NCBI RefSeq assembly: GCF_036373705.1
Contig: NC_089869.1
Coordinates: forward strand, 7,109,676-7,173,675
Direction: 5' to 3'
DNA: 64,000 nucleotides
From: Amia ocellicauda
Lineage: Eukaryota; Chordata; Actinopteri; Amiiformes; Amiidae
A model generated the notes under the pieces. The model had not been told where the DNA came from. It saw only the letters and a list, made by a program, of their open reading frames with translations, and did no database searches. Positions 48,439 to 64,000 of the stretch are shown here, one piece after another. Made by a program: the position numbers and the translations under genes. How positions within the stretch are numbered: position 1 is the stretch's first letter; every line of letters starts with the position of its first letter.

Positions 48439-51400
48439 AATGGTGCCTTTCACCTAAGAAACCACAGCCACAAAAGACATCATGTACCTCAAACAGTTAC
48501 GATCATAAATCATAGGTAGATCATCAAAAACCTTTCCTTTTGCAGGAAAGTAGCGCTTTCAGTCGTTAATGCATTTTTTGTTTAGTAATGCTAATTGCCA
48601 AATTGTTTTTTTCAAGAAATGAAACAAAATCTAAACTACTATTCTGCTGATTATCCTAACTCTGTGACATCCCAACTTGTGATGTTTTTCCACTGTGAAA
48701 ACACACAGGTTTTCAGAGCCATGTATCTCCATTGATATTGGTCTGCTTTCATCATAGGGCTTTGCAGTGGAAAATAATAAATATATTAAGAAAAATGCCA
48801 GTCCAACATGATCTTAATCACAGTTCTTGAGTACTGTACATCTTGTTAATGAGAAAACCCCTTGAAATGCAATTGTGAGTGTTTTGTGCCTAGACCACAA
48901 ATATATTACTGATTGTGTGGCTCCTTTAGCGTTGGTTCCCCCTCTGTCCGTGCATTTATTTGTGTAGCCATCACCGCAATGCTTGTAGGATAATGCTGTG
49001 GCCTGTTCATTACCTGGGTCTGCACAGGCCCTTTTGTGAAAGGTGATCCACCTGACATTACCTGACTATAAATGCCAGGTTTCTCACACAGGGGCTCCAC
49101 TCTTCCCCTCTCCCCACCATCTGCACAAATTCTTATTTTAATCTGAAGCATCACGAGAGAACAACAGAATGAGAAAAAGTAAGAGAAATATTACATGCAG
49201 TTGATTTCAATTCCACAGGGGGCAAAACTGCTTATAGTACAGGCCTACCTTGGGAATTGCGAGGTGATAAGTGGAACAATAGCAGGGACTCAGTTCCACC
49301 ATTTACTTCAAAGAACAGAGAGACAAGCAGTTACGGCTTTGAACACAATGTTATTTCTACTATTTTCCCCTACAGATCTTAAATCAGGTATCTTAGCTTT
49401 GTTTGTTTTTCTATATATTTTTCCCCCTGCATATTGTGTTTTTCTTTTTATAAACGATGTATCTATATAGTCTGGATAGCTAAATGAAAGTAAAATGATG
49501 CCAAAGTGAGGGTTGCAATAAGGAGAATGCCATGGCTACAGAGGCACTAGGTTATATAATGTTGTCCGTCTCTCCCAAAAGACCACATTCATAATAGCCA
49601 AGATGATTTAATCTTAGGGAAAAGTAGACTTGCCAAGAAAACTCATGACATGAGGTTTTGTAATGACCTTACATAACTGAACCGCACGGTCATTGTGACA
49701 CTGAGCACTCCCTTGTGTCAACCCCCCCATTAGACAGAAATGCAATCTGCTACTTGGCAGTATCTGGATACTGATTTAGATCAGGTGTGAGTATTAAATA
49801 GACCAGGTTGTTTATTTGAATGCAAATTGCAGCGTCCTTAGATCTCCACAGCTTTGTCTGTGGAAGACTGAGAGGGTTTGTACAGTTAAGAACCTTTTCT
49901 TGTTTACTATGGAAAAAAAGGTTCAGGTATTTCATAACTGTTGCATGTATAATTAAAAATTGATTTAGAATGAGAGCTCACATATACATTTTAGACAATT
50001 TTTAGATTTTTAGTGCTAAATTGTCACTTAAATGGATAATTAATCTGCCAGAGACACACACCAAAAAAATCCCCTTTATTTCATTATTTACATTTACTTA
50101 GTACAAATTCCGCATTTGTTTAGATTCATGATCAGTTCCCATAGGGAAAATAAATGTAAAGAAACATACCCAGAAAATATAATATGAAATGCTGTAACAA
50201 ATATGTTGAAAAACATGAGCAAATATATTTAAAAAGAACATTCTAAAATATATGAATGCATGTCAAATATATTTCATGCACACAACCTGTTTGATGTATA
50301 TGAAATACATCAGAAATGCATTATAAGTCAATCTTTCTAAATGTGCAGTATACTACCTAGACATCCCAATATATAAATATTTCAAAATAATGTGTATGTG
50401 AGTGATATCCATCCAATCACTTTCATTGATATTTCATTTTCATTTTTATTTTAAAAAATAATTCTCCTACCTACATTGCCTAAAGAAAAAGAAGGTACAT
50501 ATGTATAGGCACATTGAATATTTTGCTAAATTCAAACAATACAGACTGCAAAGTAATGTCTACATATGTGAAACAAACAATAATAATACAAAAAAACAAA
50601 CAGCATGAAGAAATGAAAAACAGCAAAGAAACAAATAAAATATAGTGACATAGAGTCACTATTATCCCACATGTTCATACATTTTTTTATTATAAAAAAA
50701 CAAGAAATGCAATATAAAATATATTGGTTTAACAGGTTCTAATAACGGAGCCTTTACTGACAAAACACACCTTTCATCGGCCATTCAGTGAAACCGAACC
50801 TGTGTGAATTTTCAGGAATACAGAATCCCACCATTTCCATAGAATGAACCCTTGGGGGTCTTTGCTCTTCTCTCTTTATCAGATGGCCGATCATTGTTTA
50901 TATGCAGCTATACATTTTTAACCTTCCATTTCCAGAAATGCCACCCCAAAGAGAAACCTCTTTTTCGATGTCATTGTGAAGAAGCAGACAATGACTAGAC
51001 ACTGATAGCATCCCTTCACTCTTAAATGGTCTGGTTCATTCTCTACCACTTTGGTTGTATTGTAGAGCACCATGTATAGCTCCCTGTGTCAGGATGTTGG
51101 ATAGACAGAGGTTTCTGAGATCCCACATGCCCATCGATGCCTAAGGGATTATAAGTGTAATGAAGATTTACAAAGAGATATTTGTGGCAGGTTGGTGTTA
51201 ATCTATATTTTCTTCAAGTTTCAGTCAATTTCTCTCTTAACTTCCGGGGACAAAAACCAAACAAACTTCCAAAACCTTGACTGAAATCTGAGTGACGAAT
51301 AATATCAATTTGAGTTCAAGTTGTAGAAGAATTTCTAATATGTAATAGGTAAAGAAACTCAAGACTACAACAGTATAATGTTCATCTTTATGTAAAGAAA

Positions 51401-52600
51401 ATACATCACTTTTAAGAAGCAGAAGTAACAGATGGAAGCTTTAAATATGTATTCTTATTTTCACTTTGCAGTTCTCAGTTAGTACTCTGCTTTTCAGGTT
51501 TAAATGTACTCTGTGTCATTGCTTGTACTATTAGGAGATTGCATCTTTTGTCCAGGGACATATTTATTTCATTGTGGCTTTAAAAATCCCGACAAATGAC
51601 GTCTTAATACATGCACTCACTGTCTTTGAACATCCTACCCGCTTGATAGAAACCGGCAGACAAGTACCCTTACAATCAAGTAACCCCTTGGCACCGTATT
51701 CAGAACGGATCCTGATAGTGGGAATCTCAGGAAAATGATGTATCACAGTGTGGCTGTAGTTCACTGGCTGGAAGAGGAGGTGATTTCTGAATGTGAATAA
51801 TTTCAAATTACATTTCATTCTCTAAGATGTTGGGCTGAAAATATTTGCCTTCGCTGCACTGTACATAATTATAGAGCTGCATTTCAGCAAGCGGCTTTAA
51901 TGTCAACCAAAGAAAGGGAGAGCAGGAATCAATATGTAATTGCCACTTTGCTTCCATGATTGCCGAAATGAAAGATCAAGGAATCAGCACGGCAAATGTC
52001 AGTGTTGATTGTGACAGTCGGCCCTTGAGAGGTAGTAATTTGAATCTCAATGTCTGACTAGGACAGGACTCTTTTGTGATGCAGTTCACAATGGCACTTT
52101 ATTAGTAGTCACTTCAGAAGGGGCTCATTTACAAGACTAGCTATAAAAGCCTCCCCAAAAGCCACATTAATTTTACTAGACTGGTAGAGTAGCGGTATTG
52201 GCTGTAACCATCAGTATTTTAACTTACTACAGAAACTATGAATGCGTTCTCTTAGAAAACCTACTGGACGTCTTCCCTTCATGTGGAGTTGGTCTTGTTT
52301 GCTTTGTGATTTCATATTATTTTTCTTGTTTTGTAATTAATGGCAGTGGGCAGTGCTTTGCGGGGGAAACGTAGTCATTGGATTTGATGTAAAACAGACC
52401 ACCCTCATGGTACTTGCTTTATCTCAAAGTATTGCATGTATTGCAGACATTCAGAGAAAGAAACAAAATTAGAAAGAAAGTGTTTTGATTTGCTCACATT
52501 TGTCTCACCTTTCAGAACAAACTATTTAAGGATATGGTGTGGATTTCTGGAATAACTTTAAAGGCGTAAATATTGGATATTGTGGATTGTATGTTGGGAT
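48439..52600. other. Intergenic region between the EF-hand gene and TECTB
   Basis: It begins with the 3' UTR and AATAAA (48776-48781) of the EF-hand gene. The rest is AT-rich, especially 49.9-50.7 kb, with only short open frames. No recognised transposon or RNA gene was seen. The last few hundred bases should hold the TECTB promoter; a TATTTAA-like box lies near 52523. Confidence 0.6.
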
Positions 52601-52645
52601 TATAGTGTTTTTTGCTTGTCTCTTTCCTGTCTATAGTGTAAAGAA

Positions 52646-56643
<3,998 letters not shown>

Positions 56644-57672
56644 CAATGGAAATGTGAAGTGCTTTGTGCTTAATTCTTCACTGCTAGTTCACTTTTTAAT
56701 CTAATTGAAATATTCCAATAGCTCTGAACAAATTTCTACAGATGTTGAAGTTAAGGAAGGGTTTTTCTCAGGGAGTTTTTTTTTTCTATAAGGACTCTCT
56801 TTGTAACCTTATACCTTACAGTCCAGACAATTTATTCTGAAAGAGCCTGTTTTTGTCCAAATGTTAAACTTCAAAAACTATGGGTTTTCATATATTAAAT
56901 TCTAAAGCCTGCCTAGTTCATTTTGTTGGGGGACGGGACGGACGGACTTACCTCTGTAAAAGATGAGACATGTTTATAAACCACAATCAGATAATTTGTC
57001 AAGAAAACAATTAGCCTTTTATAACACAAACATAACTTTAGTGATGATGCATCTCAAACTTAACACTTCAGCGTAACATTTTCTTACAGTAAAGGAACAG
57101 AAACAAGGAGCAACAAGTACATCTGGTCATCACAAAAAAAACAGCATGGTCTAAGCAGTGTTAACCCACATAAGAAGTGTTGTATTGATTAAATGAAATC
57201 CAGCACTATGACGAACCTTTTTTCCAGTTCAGCATTTCTCAGAGTTTATCCTTTATTTAATAGTATCGACTCAAGGCTAATTCTAAAAAAGTACCATGTG
57301 TCACTTTCTTTTTATAGCCATTTTTATTAAATGAAAACATGGTGCTTGGAAGGGATTTCAGGAATATGAAAGGATACAAATATAAAAATTATACTTTTTA
57401 GGGAGTTAAGAAATCTAAATGAGGCAGAAATACCATGTACTTTGTTCTTAAATCTGATAAAAGGTTCATATGTGCAAATTTGGACATACAAAATGACTTC
57501 AAATATGGTAACTTCTGTGCATTTCAAGCATGTGGTATACAAGACAGGCCTACAGTAAAGTTATATTCATATTCAAAGCAAAAGCTGATTGTGGATTGGA
57601 GCTGCCTGGTCTCTCCCTGCCGTTGGCATATAGAAAAGAGCAATATTTCAATTCAGTTCACTTTCCTCTGTG
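56644..57672. other. Convergent 3' ends of TECTB and GUCY2G
   Basis: TECTB stops at 56643 on the plus strand; an ATTAAA near 56892 could be its poly(A) signal. GUCY2G stops at 57673 on the minus strand; minus-strand AATAAA signals lie at 57323-57328 and 57252-57257. The two transcripts therefore end about 350 nt apart or less. No further gene is seen in the gap. Confidence 0.5.
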
Positions 57673-60600
57673 CTATGTCTCTGGGGTCTCCTCGTCCGAG
57701 TGGCGTAGCTCTTCCACTGTCATGTCATCACTGCACTTTGTGTCCTGATTGAAACAATATACCATAAAGACATTCAACTAGTACTCCACACACACACACA
57801 CACACACACAAAACTGCACTCTCTACCAGTTTGGTATTCTGACAGAAGGTGAATAATTTAATTCCTTCAGTTAAGCTTATGCAATAATTGTATGCCCCTT
57901 AATTGAGTATTTTAGGTAACCTTTCATTAGCAATGATCTGTAGGTGAACTGTGTTTTTCAGAAAGCAAAAGTAAAATATCATACCATACCTCATGTGGGT
58001 TGTTGGAAGGTCCTTCTGGGGTTGTACAGTCTGGGAGGATCATCTTGAATCCCCTTTTGTTCTTCAGCCAGTATGTTTTTTGATTTCCCTTGCCCTTAAC
58101 ATACACAGCACACGACAGCCAACATGTTATGGCTTACACATTAAGAGTCCTGGTTCAGAATATTTCCCAAGCATCTGTACAATATTTATCCATCGCGTCC
58201 GGCACAGCCACCAAAGAACTACACCTCTATTCAGACTGCCAGTACATTAGAGAAAGACAGATATTCCCAGGAATACCAGTACACAATCCTAGTCTCTATG
58301 AAGTGACATCAGTAAGATAAAATACCGGCAATGACCCTATGAATGGATCAACTGATTCATGTGACCCTATTAAATTCCTGCATAATAAATGAAACGCTAG
58401 AAACACCAATTAAGTTGTGATTTTTCCAACAGCACTTGAAACTACTCTACATATGCTTCTTTAATGTTCTAGACTGCTTTCACATTTAAGCTTACAATAA
58501 ATACAATTACCTTCATTTCAATCTGGCCCCGTGTTTCAAGCTCATAAGTGCCAACTGTCTGTAGAATTTCAGCAGTGCTCTGAGAAACGTGTATCTTCAA
58601 GGCTACATGCAACAAAAGTGAATATCAGCTGAAAATGAATACATTTTATAACATATTGTTCCTAAGCACACAAAACAGACGTCAGTAGTTAAGAACAGTG
58701 TCATGCCGAGTTATAATACAATTGGAAGCCCACTTTTCATTTCAAATCTCAAACCTCAATAGGGTCTTATATTCGTTTTCCATTTATTAACAAACACACA
58801 AGGCAAAGTTTACTTAAATCATACTGCGATGGATTACTTTGCATCATTCTACTTCAGGAGATACACTATGAGGTCTAAAGCATTTGTCTTGAGCCATGAA
58901 GATGAGGGAGCTTATGACACTTACGTAAACTGTTGCTTTCCATCCTTGATGCAGTGTTGACAGTGTCTCCAAAAAGACAATACCTTGGCATTGTGGTTCC
59001 TACGACTCCAGCAACAACTGGGCCTGCATAAGCAGAGAAGTAAGATTGCACCGCTTAACTCTACTGCACAACATTTTATACTTATAAAAGTCAAGGCATT
59101 TGTATACATACGGGTATAAGTGTTGGTGGGCTTTAGAAAGTCAGACATTTTCCTTAGAGATTTACAGGATACATTTTTCAAGTTTTCTGCAAGCCATTGA
59201 AAAAAATTAAAGTAATCCTGTTTCCATGAATGAATACAGGATGCATTCCTAAAAGTCAAGCTTTACCAGAGTTGATGCCTATACGAAGCTTCAGTTTTTT
59301 ATCAGGCATATGGCTTATTTTGAACAGCATGATGGCATGGAGAAAGTGTAAAGACATGGTGGCTATTTCCTCTGCATGCTTCAAACCGTTGCTGATGGGA
59401 AGTCCACTGGCCACCATGTATGCATCTCCAATGGTTTCCACCTTAAGAAAGCACAGAAAACATGTCATGAGCATAAGGGTTCTTCACAGACTGTGGAAGG
59501 GAAAGAAGTGTGTAAGACTGACCTTATAGACATCATAGAGCTTAATGATTTCATCAAAAAGACTGTACAGGTCATTGAGAAGAGTGACCACCTCCAGGGG
59601 AGAGCTTATAGAGCACATGCTAGTGAAGCCCACGATGTCAGAAAAGAAGACCGTCACAGATTCATAACTCTTAGGCTCCACAGACTTGCCAGACATCAAC
59701 TGCTCTGCAATGTAGCTTTTTAAGAAAGATTTACTAGTTAGAACGTAATGTAAATCCATCAATTAAGGATCACAATCTATAGACAATTTAAAAGTGGAGA
59801 ATGCTTCCATTCTTACCTGGGCAACATGCTGGAGAGAAGCTTGTCAGCTCTCTTCTTTTCTGCAGTCAGCTGATTGGTTCTCTCCTCAACCACATCCTCC
59901 AGATGGTTGGCGTATTTCTCCAGCTTGCTCACCATGTTGTCAAGTATGCTCACATGGCTGAAATAAAGTGCTACTCTTAAAAGGAGTGCCCTCCTACAAC
60001 AGAATCTTCCCTTTCTCTGTATGTATTGCCCCCCACTCCCCTGGACACTGACCTTTCAGGACTGGTTTCACGTAAGCGTCTTCTGATCGATAAGAAGGTG
60101 GGTCTGCGATCTGGATTCTCATCCCAGCAGGCTTTTATCAGCGATATGATCCCCTCATTGAATTTCTGAGCTGACAAGGATGGCCTGAATGGCTCACGTG
60201 AGTTTGAATCCTTAATTCTACTAATGATTTCTGAGGAAATAAAAACTTTTTAGTGTGGGTTACAATGAAAAATACAATATATCAACTGCACATGTTGAGA
60301 GAAGGGAAAAATATATAAATAGATAGAAAGATAGAGACAGAGAAAGACATAGACCGATAAATGTATGTGTCTGTGTGTATAAACATGTAACAAGTAACTG
60401 AAAAGAAAAAATCAATTCAATTCAAGTACAGACGCTTGAGGAACATCTTGTTACGATGGATTCCTAATGAGTTTTCCAGTCAATTACCTTTAGGTTCCAA
60501 AGTGATGTCTTGGTAGGGACCATGCTCGCCATCATACAACAACTCACGCATTATAATGCTGAAGCTGAAGACGTCTCCCTTCGGGGTCCCATTAAATGGG

Positions 60601-63600
60601 TGTTGGACTAGTCTCAAAAACTCAGGAGCTGTCCAATACAGATCTAAAATGCAGAACACACTTATTATACAAAGTAGCTTACATTTTACAAAACTGACCC
60701 TCAGCAGTATGCAATTTAAGGTTATTAAAACTGTGTTAAATTTAAGTTCGAAACACTACAAAATGCATGTAACCATTGGCAGTTGTCCAGTACCGATCAA
60801 ACCAAACCCACCTTCGTAGTGTGGCTGGTCCAGAGGGATCACCCTGTGCTTGGTTCCATGACGGAACTCCCACAGGCCAAACCCGGAGAGCTTGACCTGC
60901 ATCCGGCTGTCCACCAGACAGGTGCTTGGCTTCAGATTCCCATGTGACTTGAGATTGCTGTTGTGGATAAACACCATGCCCTTGCAGAAACAAATGGATT
61001 TTCACTTGTGAACTCTACTTGAAATATACAACTACCAAGCACAAATGGGTAGACAAATGAGGTACCTTGCTCAAGGGTACAACAGCACTGCTCCAACTGG
61101 GTTTGAACCCACACCCTTCCAGTTATGAGACCAGACCCATAACCACTACTCCACAGTGCTGCCCTTAATAAACATCTATATAGCGATTTTCAAAGACATA
61201 AGTATAACTAAGTATCACAATTATGAATTCAAATTTTCAACACGGAAACGGCACGGAAAAAGGCGGGCAGGCGAATAGTTCATCGTGATTGGTTGAGGGA
61301 AGACAAACGAAGCGGATTCAGTGTAACAACAGCCAATCAGCGCCGTTTTTGCTGGCGTGAGCGAGCAAGAGCAAAGCCAGCGATCACGTACAGTTAGCTG
61401 GCAAAATGGAAAATAGACAGAAGCGAACATGTTGTAACACTTCTACTATAAACACAAAACACACTACTATCTGTGAGGAGAGCATGGACAACATCGATAA
61501 CAACACACATAACATCGCAGAAACAGGTGCTGAGCCTTTAGCAGAGAGCAGTAGTAGCACAGTTGTAGGTAAGACATGTTTGTTTTTCTCTGCACAGTGT
61601 TTATAATGCGCTGCGTGAAGCTGGTGTGTTAGACAGGGTCAGTGTAGCCAAAGTCAATACGATAATATTGTTTTATTGCTGTTTGCAAGGATTCAGTTAC
61701 ACGTTTGTGTCGGTAGATGGCAAGTGAGGATTGTAAATGAGTGTAAAGGGAGATGTGGGTTAGGCTAGTGTTGTGTATATGCAAGCGAAAGAGATCTTGT
61801 TTTTGTTGTGTTCACGGTGCGCATGCGGGTTGCGATCGGGCGTTTTGGGTCGGCTAACTATAATCCTCTTCTCGCACACAAGTGGGTGCAGTTGCGGTTT
61901 TCGGTTTCTCATCGTTCTGTGATTATGATCCGTGTGTGTTTGGTTGGTGAATGTGTATTATGCGACTATGTAAGCTCCTCCCTGAAAAATACACAAACAA
62001 ACAAAACTATGAATGAACAATGACGTCATGATTGTTTTTCTGTGGGCTGCACCCCCTGATCAAAACATTTTCCCGCGCCTATGAGCACTACCCTGCTAAA
62101 CAGGGGTAAAAGGTATTCTTTGACATTTACCTTGAAAATATTTACTAATTATGGAACTTAACTTGAAGTTACTAAATATTTAGATTTGCAGCTATTCAAT
62201 TGTACAACGATTTGCCTGTGTATATGTTCAAACTTTCAAAGAGTGAGATTGTATTACTGTAGCTTAAAAATAATTATTCCTTAGAATTGTATATCTGAAG
62301 CTTACTTTAAACATTCACTGTGAAACCAAAAGAAATGGATACAGAAACAAGCCCAGATATAGAGAAAATAAAGTATAACTTCACATCCAAACCAGTGGCA
62401 ACACTGTAGCTCATACTCACATTGACAATGTCATAGGCAAAGGAGAGTTTGAACATCAGGTCCAGCTCGATATCAGTGTTCCTCAGGACATCCTGGCATA
62501 GATCATCAAGTTAAAAACACCCCAAACGAACATTCAGTGTATACGTCATAGTCTCAAAGCACAAGGAAAACATTACCTTAAGACTTCCCTTCCGGCAGTA
62601 TTGCGTGACAATGCAGATGTGTGGAGGCTCAATGCAGACTCCAAAAAACTGCACCAAATTCTCATGCTTCATCTCACGCATCTATAGTTTTAAAACAAAC
62701 AGGATATCACATTCAAACTGGGACCGTTTGAAGGTGTTATGAAAACCAATTCTCATTCTCTGTTTGCTTACAAATACATACCCAATACAGCTCTAAATAT
62801 ATTCCACCATCTATGTGAACGGAACAACAGATTATATACACAGATATTCATATATATATATATATATTTTAAAAGCTTACTGTTTGAAATTCCTGTATAA
62901 TTGAAGGTTTTCTGATATCACTAAACATTTGCTTCTCAACATGTTTGATAGCAACCTGATTACCCTGTAAGGAAAGAAAAATGTACAGATTGATTCAAAA
63001 ACAAAATCACAGAATTTTACTCCCCTTGCTCTGCACAGCAAGGAAACATGCGTGTGTTTATGAATACCATCTACAAAGTTCGTCTGTAAGATCCTAATGT
63101 TTCTACATCCTTTGTTTTACACTCCTTGGATGAGGAATGTAGTGAGTAGCAATCTCATTGTGATCTTGTAATGACATTTCAGAGGGCTTCTGATTACAAA
63201 AACATAGGGGTACTCCCATATGAACTTTATCAAATGAGCAGATGTTTACAGGCAATATCAAACACAAGGTCTCTTTTTAATCTTGCCAATATAAACTGAA
63301 ATTCAAACTTGGGTAACATCAGATTGGTGTATTTACTTTGGGCACAGACACCATATGAAGAGGAAGGTTGATTTTTATCCAAATAAGCTTACACCAAATC
63401 CATGGTTTTAACCTATCTCCCTCCGATTTCCTATTGGCTTTGAAGGTTCTTGTTACCTTGTTGTTACCTGAAGTGCATTTTTAAGGGTACCTATACCTAG
63501 CCCTGAGTCTACCCACTTAACCTCCTACCTGCGCATCCACAGACTTTGGTTGGCCCCTGTCCTATGAAGAAACGAGCAGCAACAGCAGTATGTAACCATC

Positions 63601-64000
63601 CAGAAGAAAGGAAACCAGAGGGTAAAGTGTTAATTATCGGGCAAGACCAATTGTTCTGAAGCCACAAAGGAATTCACCTACTTTGTAGAGGCCGATTGTA
63701 GTGTAAATTACTTCTTTTCCCATTTTGTCCTTCAAGCCATAACTGTTAATGCTGGAGACTAATGTCTGGGTCCCACAGCTGCCACTCTCCTTCGTTGTAG
63801 GGGTTGCATTCAAAGACAAATTGTGGTTTCCCTAAGAAGTTGGAAAAAGAATAAACATATTGCCCAAATCACATACTCTAAATAGTGTAAAATAGGTTTT
63901 GTCTTTACGCTAGTTTTTCGTGAAAGAATTTAATCTGAAAATGGGGATTATAACATTGAAAAAACTGGAGGGAGATATTTAAAATAGGTCTTACCTTTGA
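57673..64000 (-). CDS. GUCY2G: Receptor guanylyl cyclase 2G, cytoplasmic part (15 exons, 5' end off window)
   Basis: It makes cGMP from GTP as a single-span membrane receptor. Exons in transcript order: 64000-63995 (partial), 63831-63682, 62964-62881, 62681-62577, 62492-62421, 60980-60812, 60643-60488, 60230-60053, 59957-59817, 59715-59523, 59441-59267, 59023-58925, 58602-58511, 58094-57990, 57744-57673. Phase holds throughout; 598 residues are in view. The kinase-homology domain keeps the ATP-lysine motif NQVAIKH but has HGNLKP in place of HRDLKP and SGFG in place of DFG, so it is a pseudokinase. A coiled-coil signalling helix ([20 protein letters not shown]) leads to the cyclase domain. Metal Asp residues sit in FFSDIVGFT and TIGDAYMV; guanine-selecting Glu and Cys in VETIGDAY and [10 protein letters not shown]; Arg in TASRME. 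All are intact, so it should be active. Identity to GC-G rests on sequence and on position beside TECTB. Confidence 0.93.
57787..57810. repeat. CA dinucleotide microsatellite
   Basis: Twelve CA units in the last intron of GUCY2G, about 40 nt from the terminal coding exon. Confidence 0.95.
59267..59441 (-). CDS. GUCY2G: GUCY2G exon with second metal Asp and guanine-selecting Glu
   Basis: It opens with [16 protein letters not shown]: the Glu reads guanine and the Asp binds metal. [13 protein letters not shown] and [11 protein letters not shown] follow, the latter continuing into PVVAGVVG of the next exon. Flanked by CTTAAG and GTAAAG. Confidence 0.93.
59523..59715 (-). CDS. GUCY2G: GUCY2G exon with first metal-binding aspartate
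   Basis: The frame reads [20 protein letters not shown] then [15 protein letters not shown] and [20 protein letters not shown]. The Asp in FFSDIVGFT is one of the two residues that hold the catalytic metal ions in class III cyclases. Minus-strand acceptor TTAAAAAG and donor GTCAGT. Confidence 0.93.
60488..60643 (-). CDS. GUCY2G: GUCY2G pseudokinase exon, source of the exact duplicate
   Basis: The frame reads [20 protein letters not shown] then [24 protein letters not shown] corresponds to the APE motif of kinases and [12 protein letters not shown] to the helix F region. All 156 nt recur without change at 6767-6922 on the other strand. Confidence 0.93.
61060..61166 (-). mobile_element. tRNA-derived SINE head, truncated
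   Basis: On the minus strand GGGCAGCACTGTGGAGTAGT starts a tRNA-like head with B box GGGTTCAAACC, and it ends at ACCCTTGAGCAAGGTACC. The body and tail seen in the copy at 19037 are missing. It lies in a GUCY2G intron, directly against the start of the segment that is duplicated at 6465. Confidence 0.75.
61230..62090 (+). promoter_or_regulatory. CpG-rich promoter-like block inside a GUCY2G intron
   Basis: CpG density is clearly above that of the flanking DNA. The block has an inverted CCAAT box (GTGATTGGTTG near 61288) and a direct one (AGCCAATCAGCG near 61331), a GAAAAAGGCGGGC motif near 61257, and TTTTCCCGCGCC near 62069, both E2F-like. An open frame starts at 61406 ([20 protein letters not shown]) and reaches a GTAAGA donor at about 61570. 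It reads opposite to GUCY2G. I do not recognise the peptide. It could be a young transposon carrying its own promoter, or the first exon of an unknown gene; no second exon was found in view. Confidence 0.45.
61406..61569 (+). CDS. Unassigned first-exon-like frame, Asn/Thr/Ser-rich
   Basis: ATG lies about 65 nt downstream of a CCAAT box and in fair context (GGCAAAATGG). The frame gives about 54 residues rich in Asn, Thr, Ser and Glu ([20 protein letters not shown], then SSSSTVV) with no recognisable domain, then a GGTAAGAC splice-donor-like sequence. Without splicing the frame ends at 61606. It is not supported by a second exon or by homology that I can see. Confidence 0.3.

Noticed and set aside
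61060-61166. tRNA gene on the minus strand
   Set aside because: Same SINE family. The head is followed by SINE-specific sequence and is truncated.

Overview
The window is vertebrate nuclear DNA. Genes are split into many short exons with GT/AG borders, introns are AT-rich, and the gaps hold Tc1/mariner transposons, CR1/L2-type LINE 3' ends, tRNA-derived SINEs and microsatellites. The repeat mix (a SINE and LINE tails sharing a 'CCCTGGATAAGGGC' type end, a CR1-like 3' end, and a Tc1 element of the type shared by lampreys and fishes) suggests a ray-finned fish, perhaps a non-teleost lineage such as gar, bowfin or sturgeon. The species is inference; no species-diagnostic gene is present.

Four protein genes could be rebuilt exon by exon with reading phase kept across every junction. 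(1) GPAM, minus strand, 28290 down to 13966, 20 coding exons and 826 residues, with a noncoding first exon in a CpG-rich block near 35.0 kb. It encodes mitochondrial glycerol-3-phosphate acyltransferase 1. (2) An unnamed gene with several EF-hand-like motifs, plus strand, 36962-48438, 18 coding exons and 897 residues, resembling the EFCAB6 type. (3) TECTB, plus strand, 52646-56643, 10 exons and 340 residues: beta-tectorin of the inner-ear tectorial membrane. (4) GUCY2G, minus strand, from the right edge down to 57673: the cytoplasmic half (pseudokinase, dimerisation helix, guanylyl cyclase) of a receptor guanylyl cyclase, cut by the window end. The order GPAM, TECTB, GUCY2G matches the order known on human 10q25.2, where GUCY2G is a pseudogene and where I know of no EF-hand gene between GPAM and TECTB.

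Region by region: 1-13.9 kb is gene-poor. It holds a deleted Tc1-like element, a CR1-like LINE end, a partial inverted copy of two GUCY2G exons (6.46-7.09 kb), a retroelement ORF relic, two unassigned exon-like segments and probably a long GPAM 3' UTR. 13.9-35.1 kb is GPAM with a 6.6 kb first intron. GPAM and the EF-hand gene diverge across about 1.9 kb. A nearly complete Tc1 element with an open transposase sits in intron 2 of the EF-hand gene. 48.8-52.6 kb is intergenic and AT-rich. TECTB and GUCY2G converge near 57 kb. A CpG-rich, CCAAT- and E2F-motif-bearing block (61.2-62.1 kb) lies inside a GUCY2G intron and is not explained by any gene I recognise.

The four genes do not form a pathway: lipid synthesis at the outer mitochondrial membrane, a probable calcium-binding protein, an extracellular matrix protein of the ear, and a cGMP-producing receptor. 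Their grouping is conserved synteny, not an operon. The most unusual observation is the mosaic GUCY2G duplicate: one exon is identical to the source over all 156 bases, while the neighbouring exon is only about 92% identical and carries a stop.
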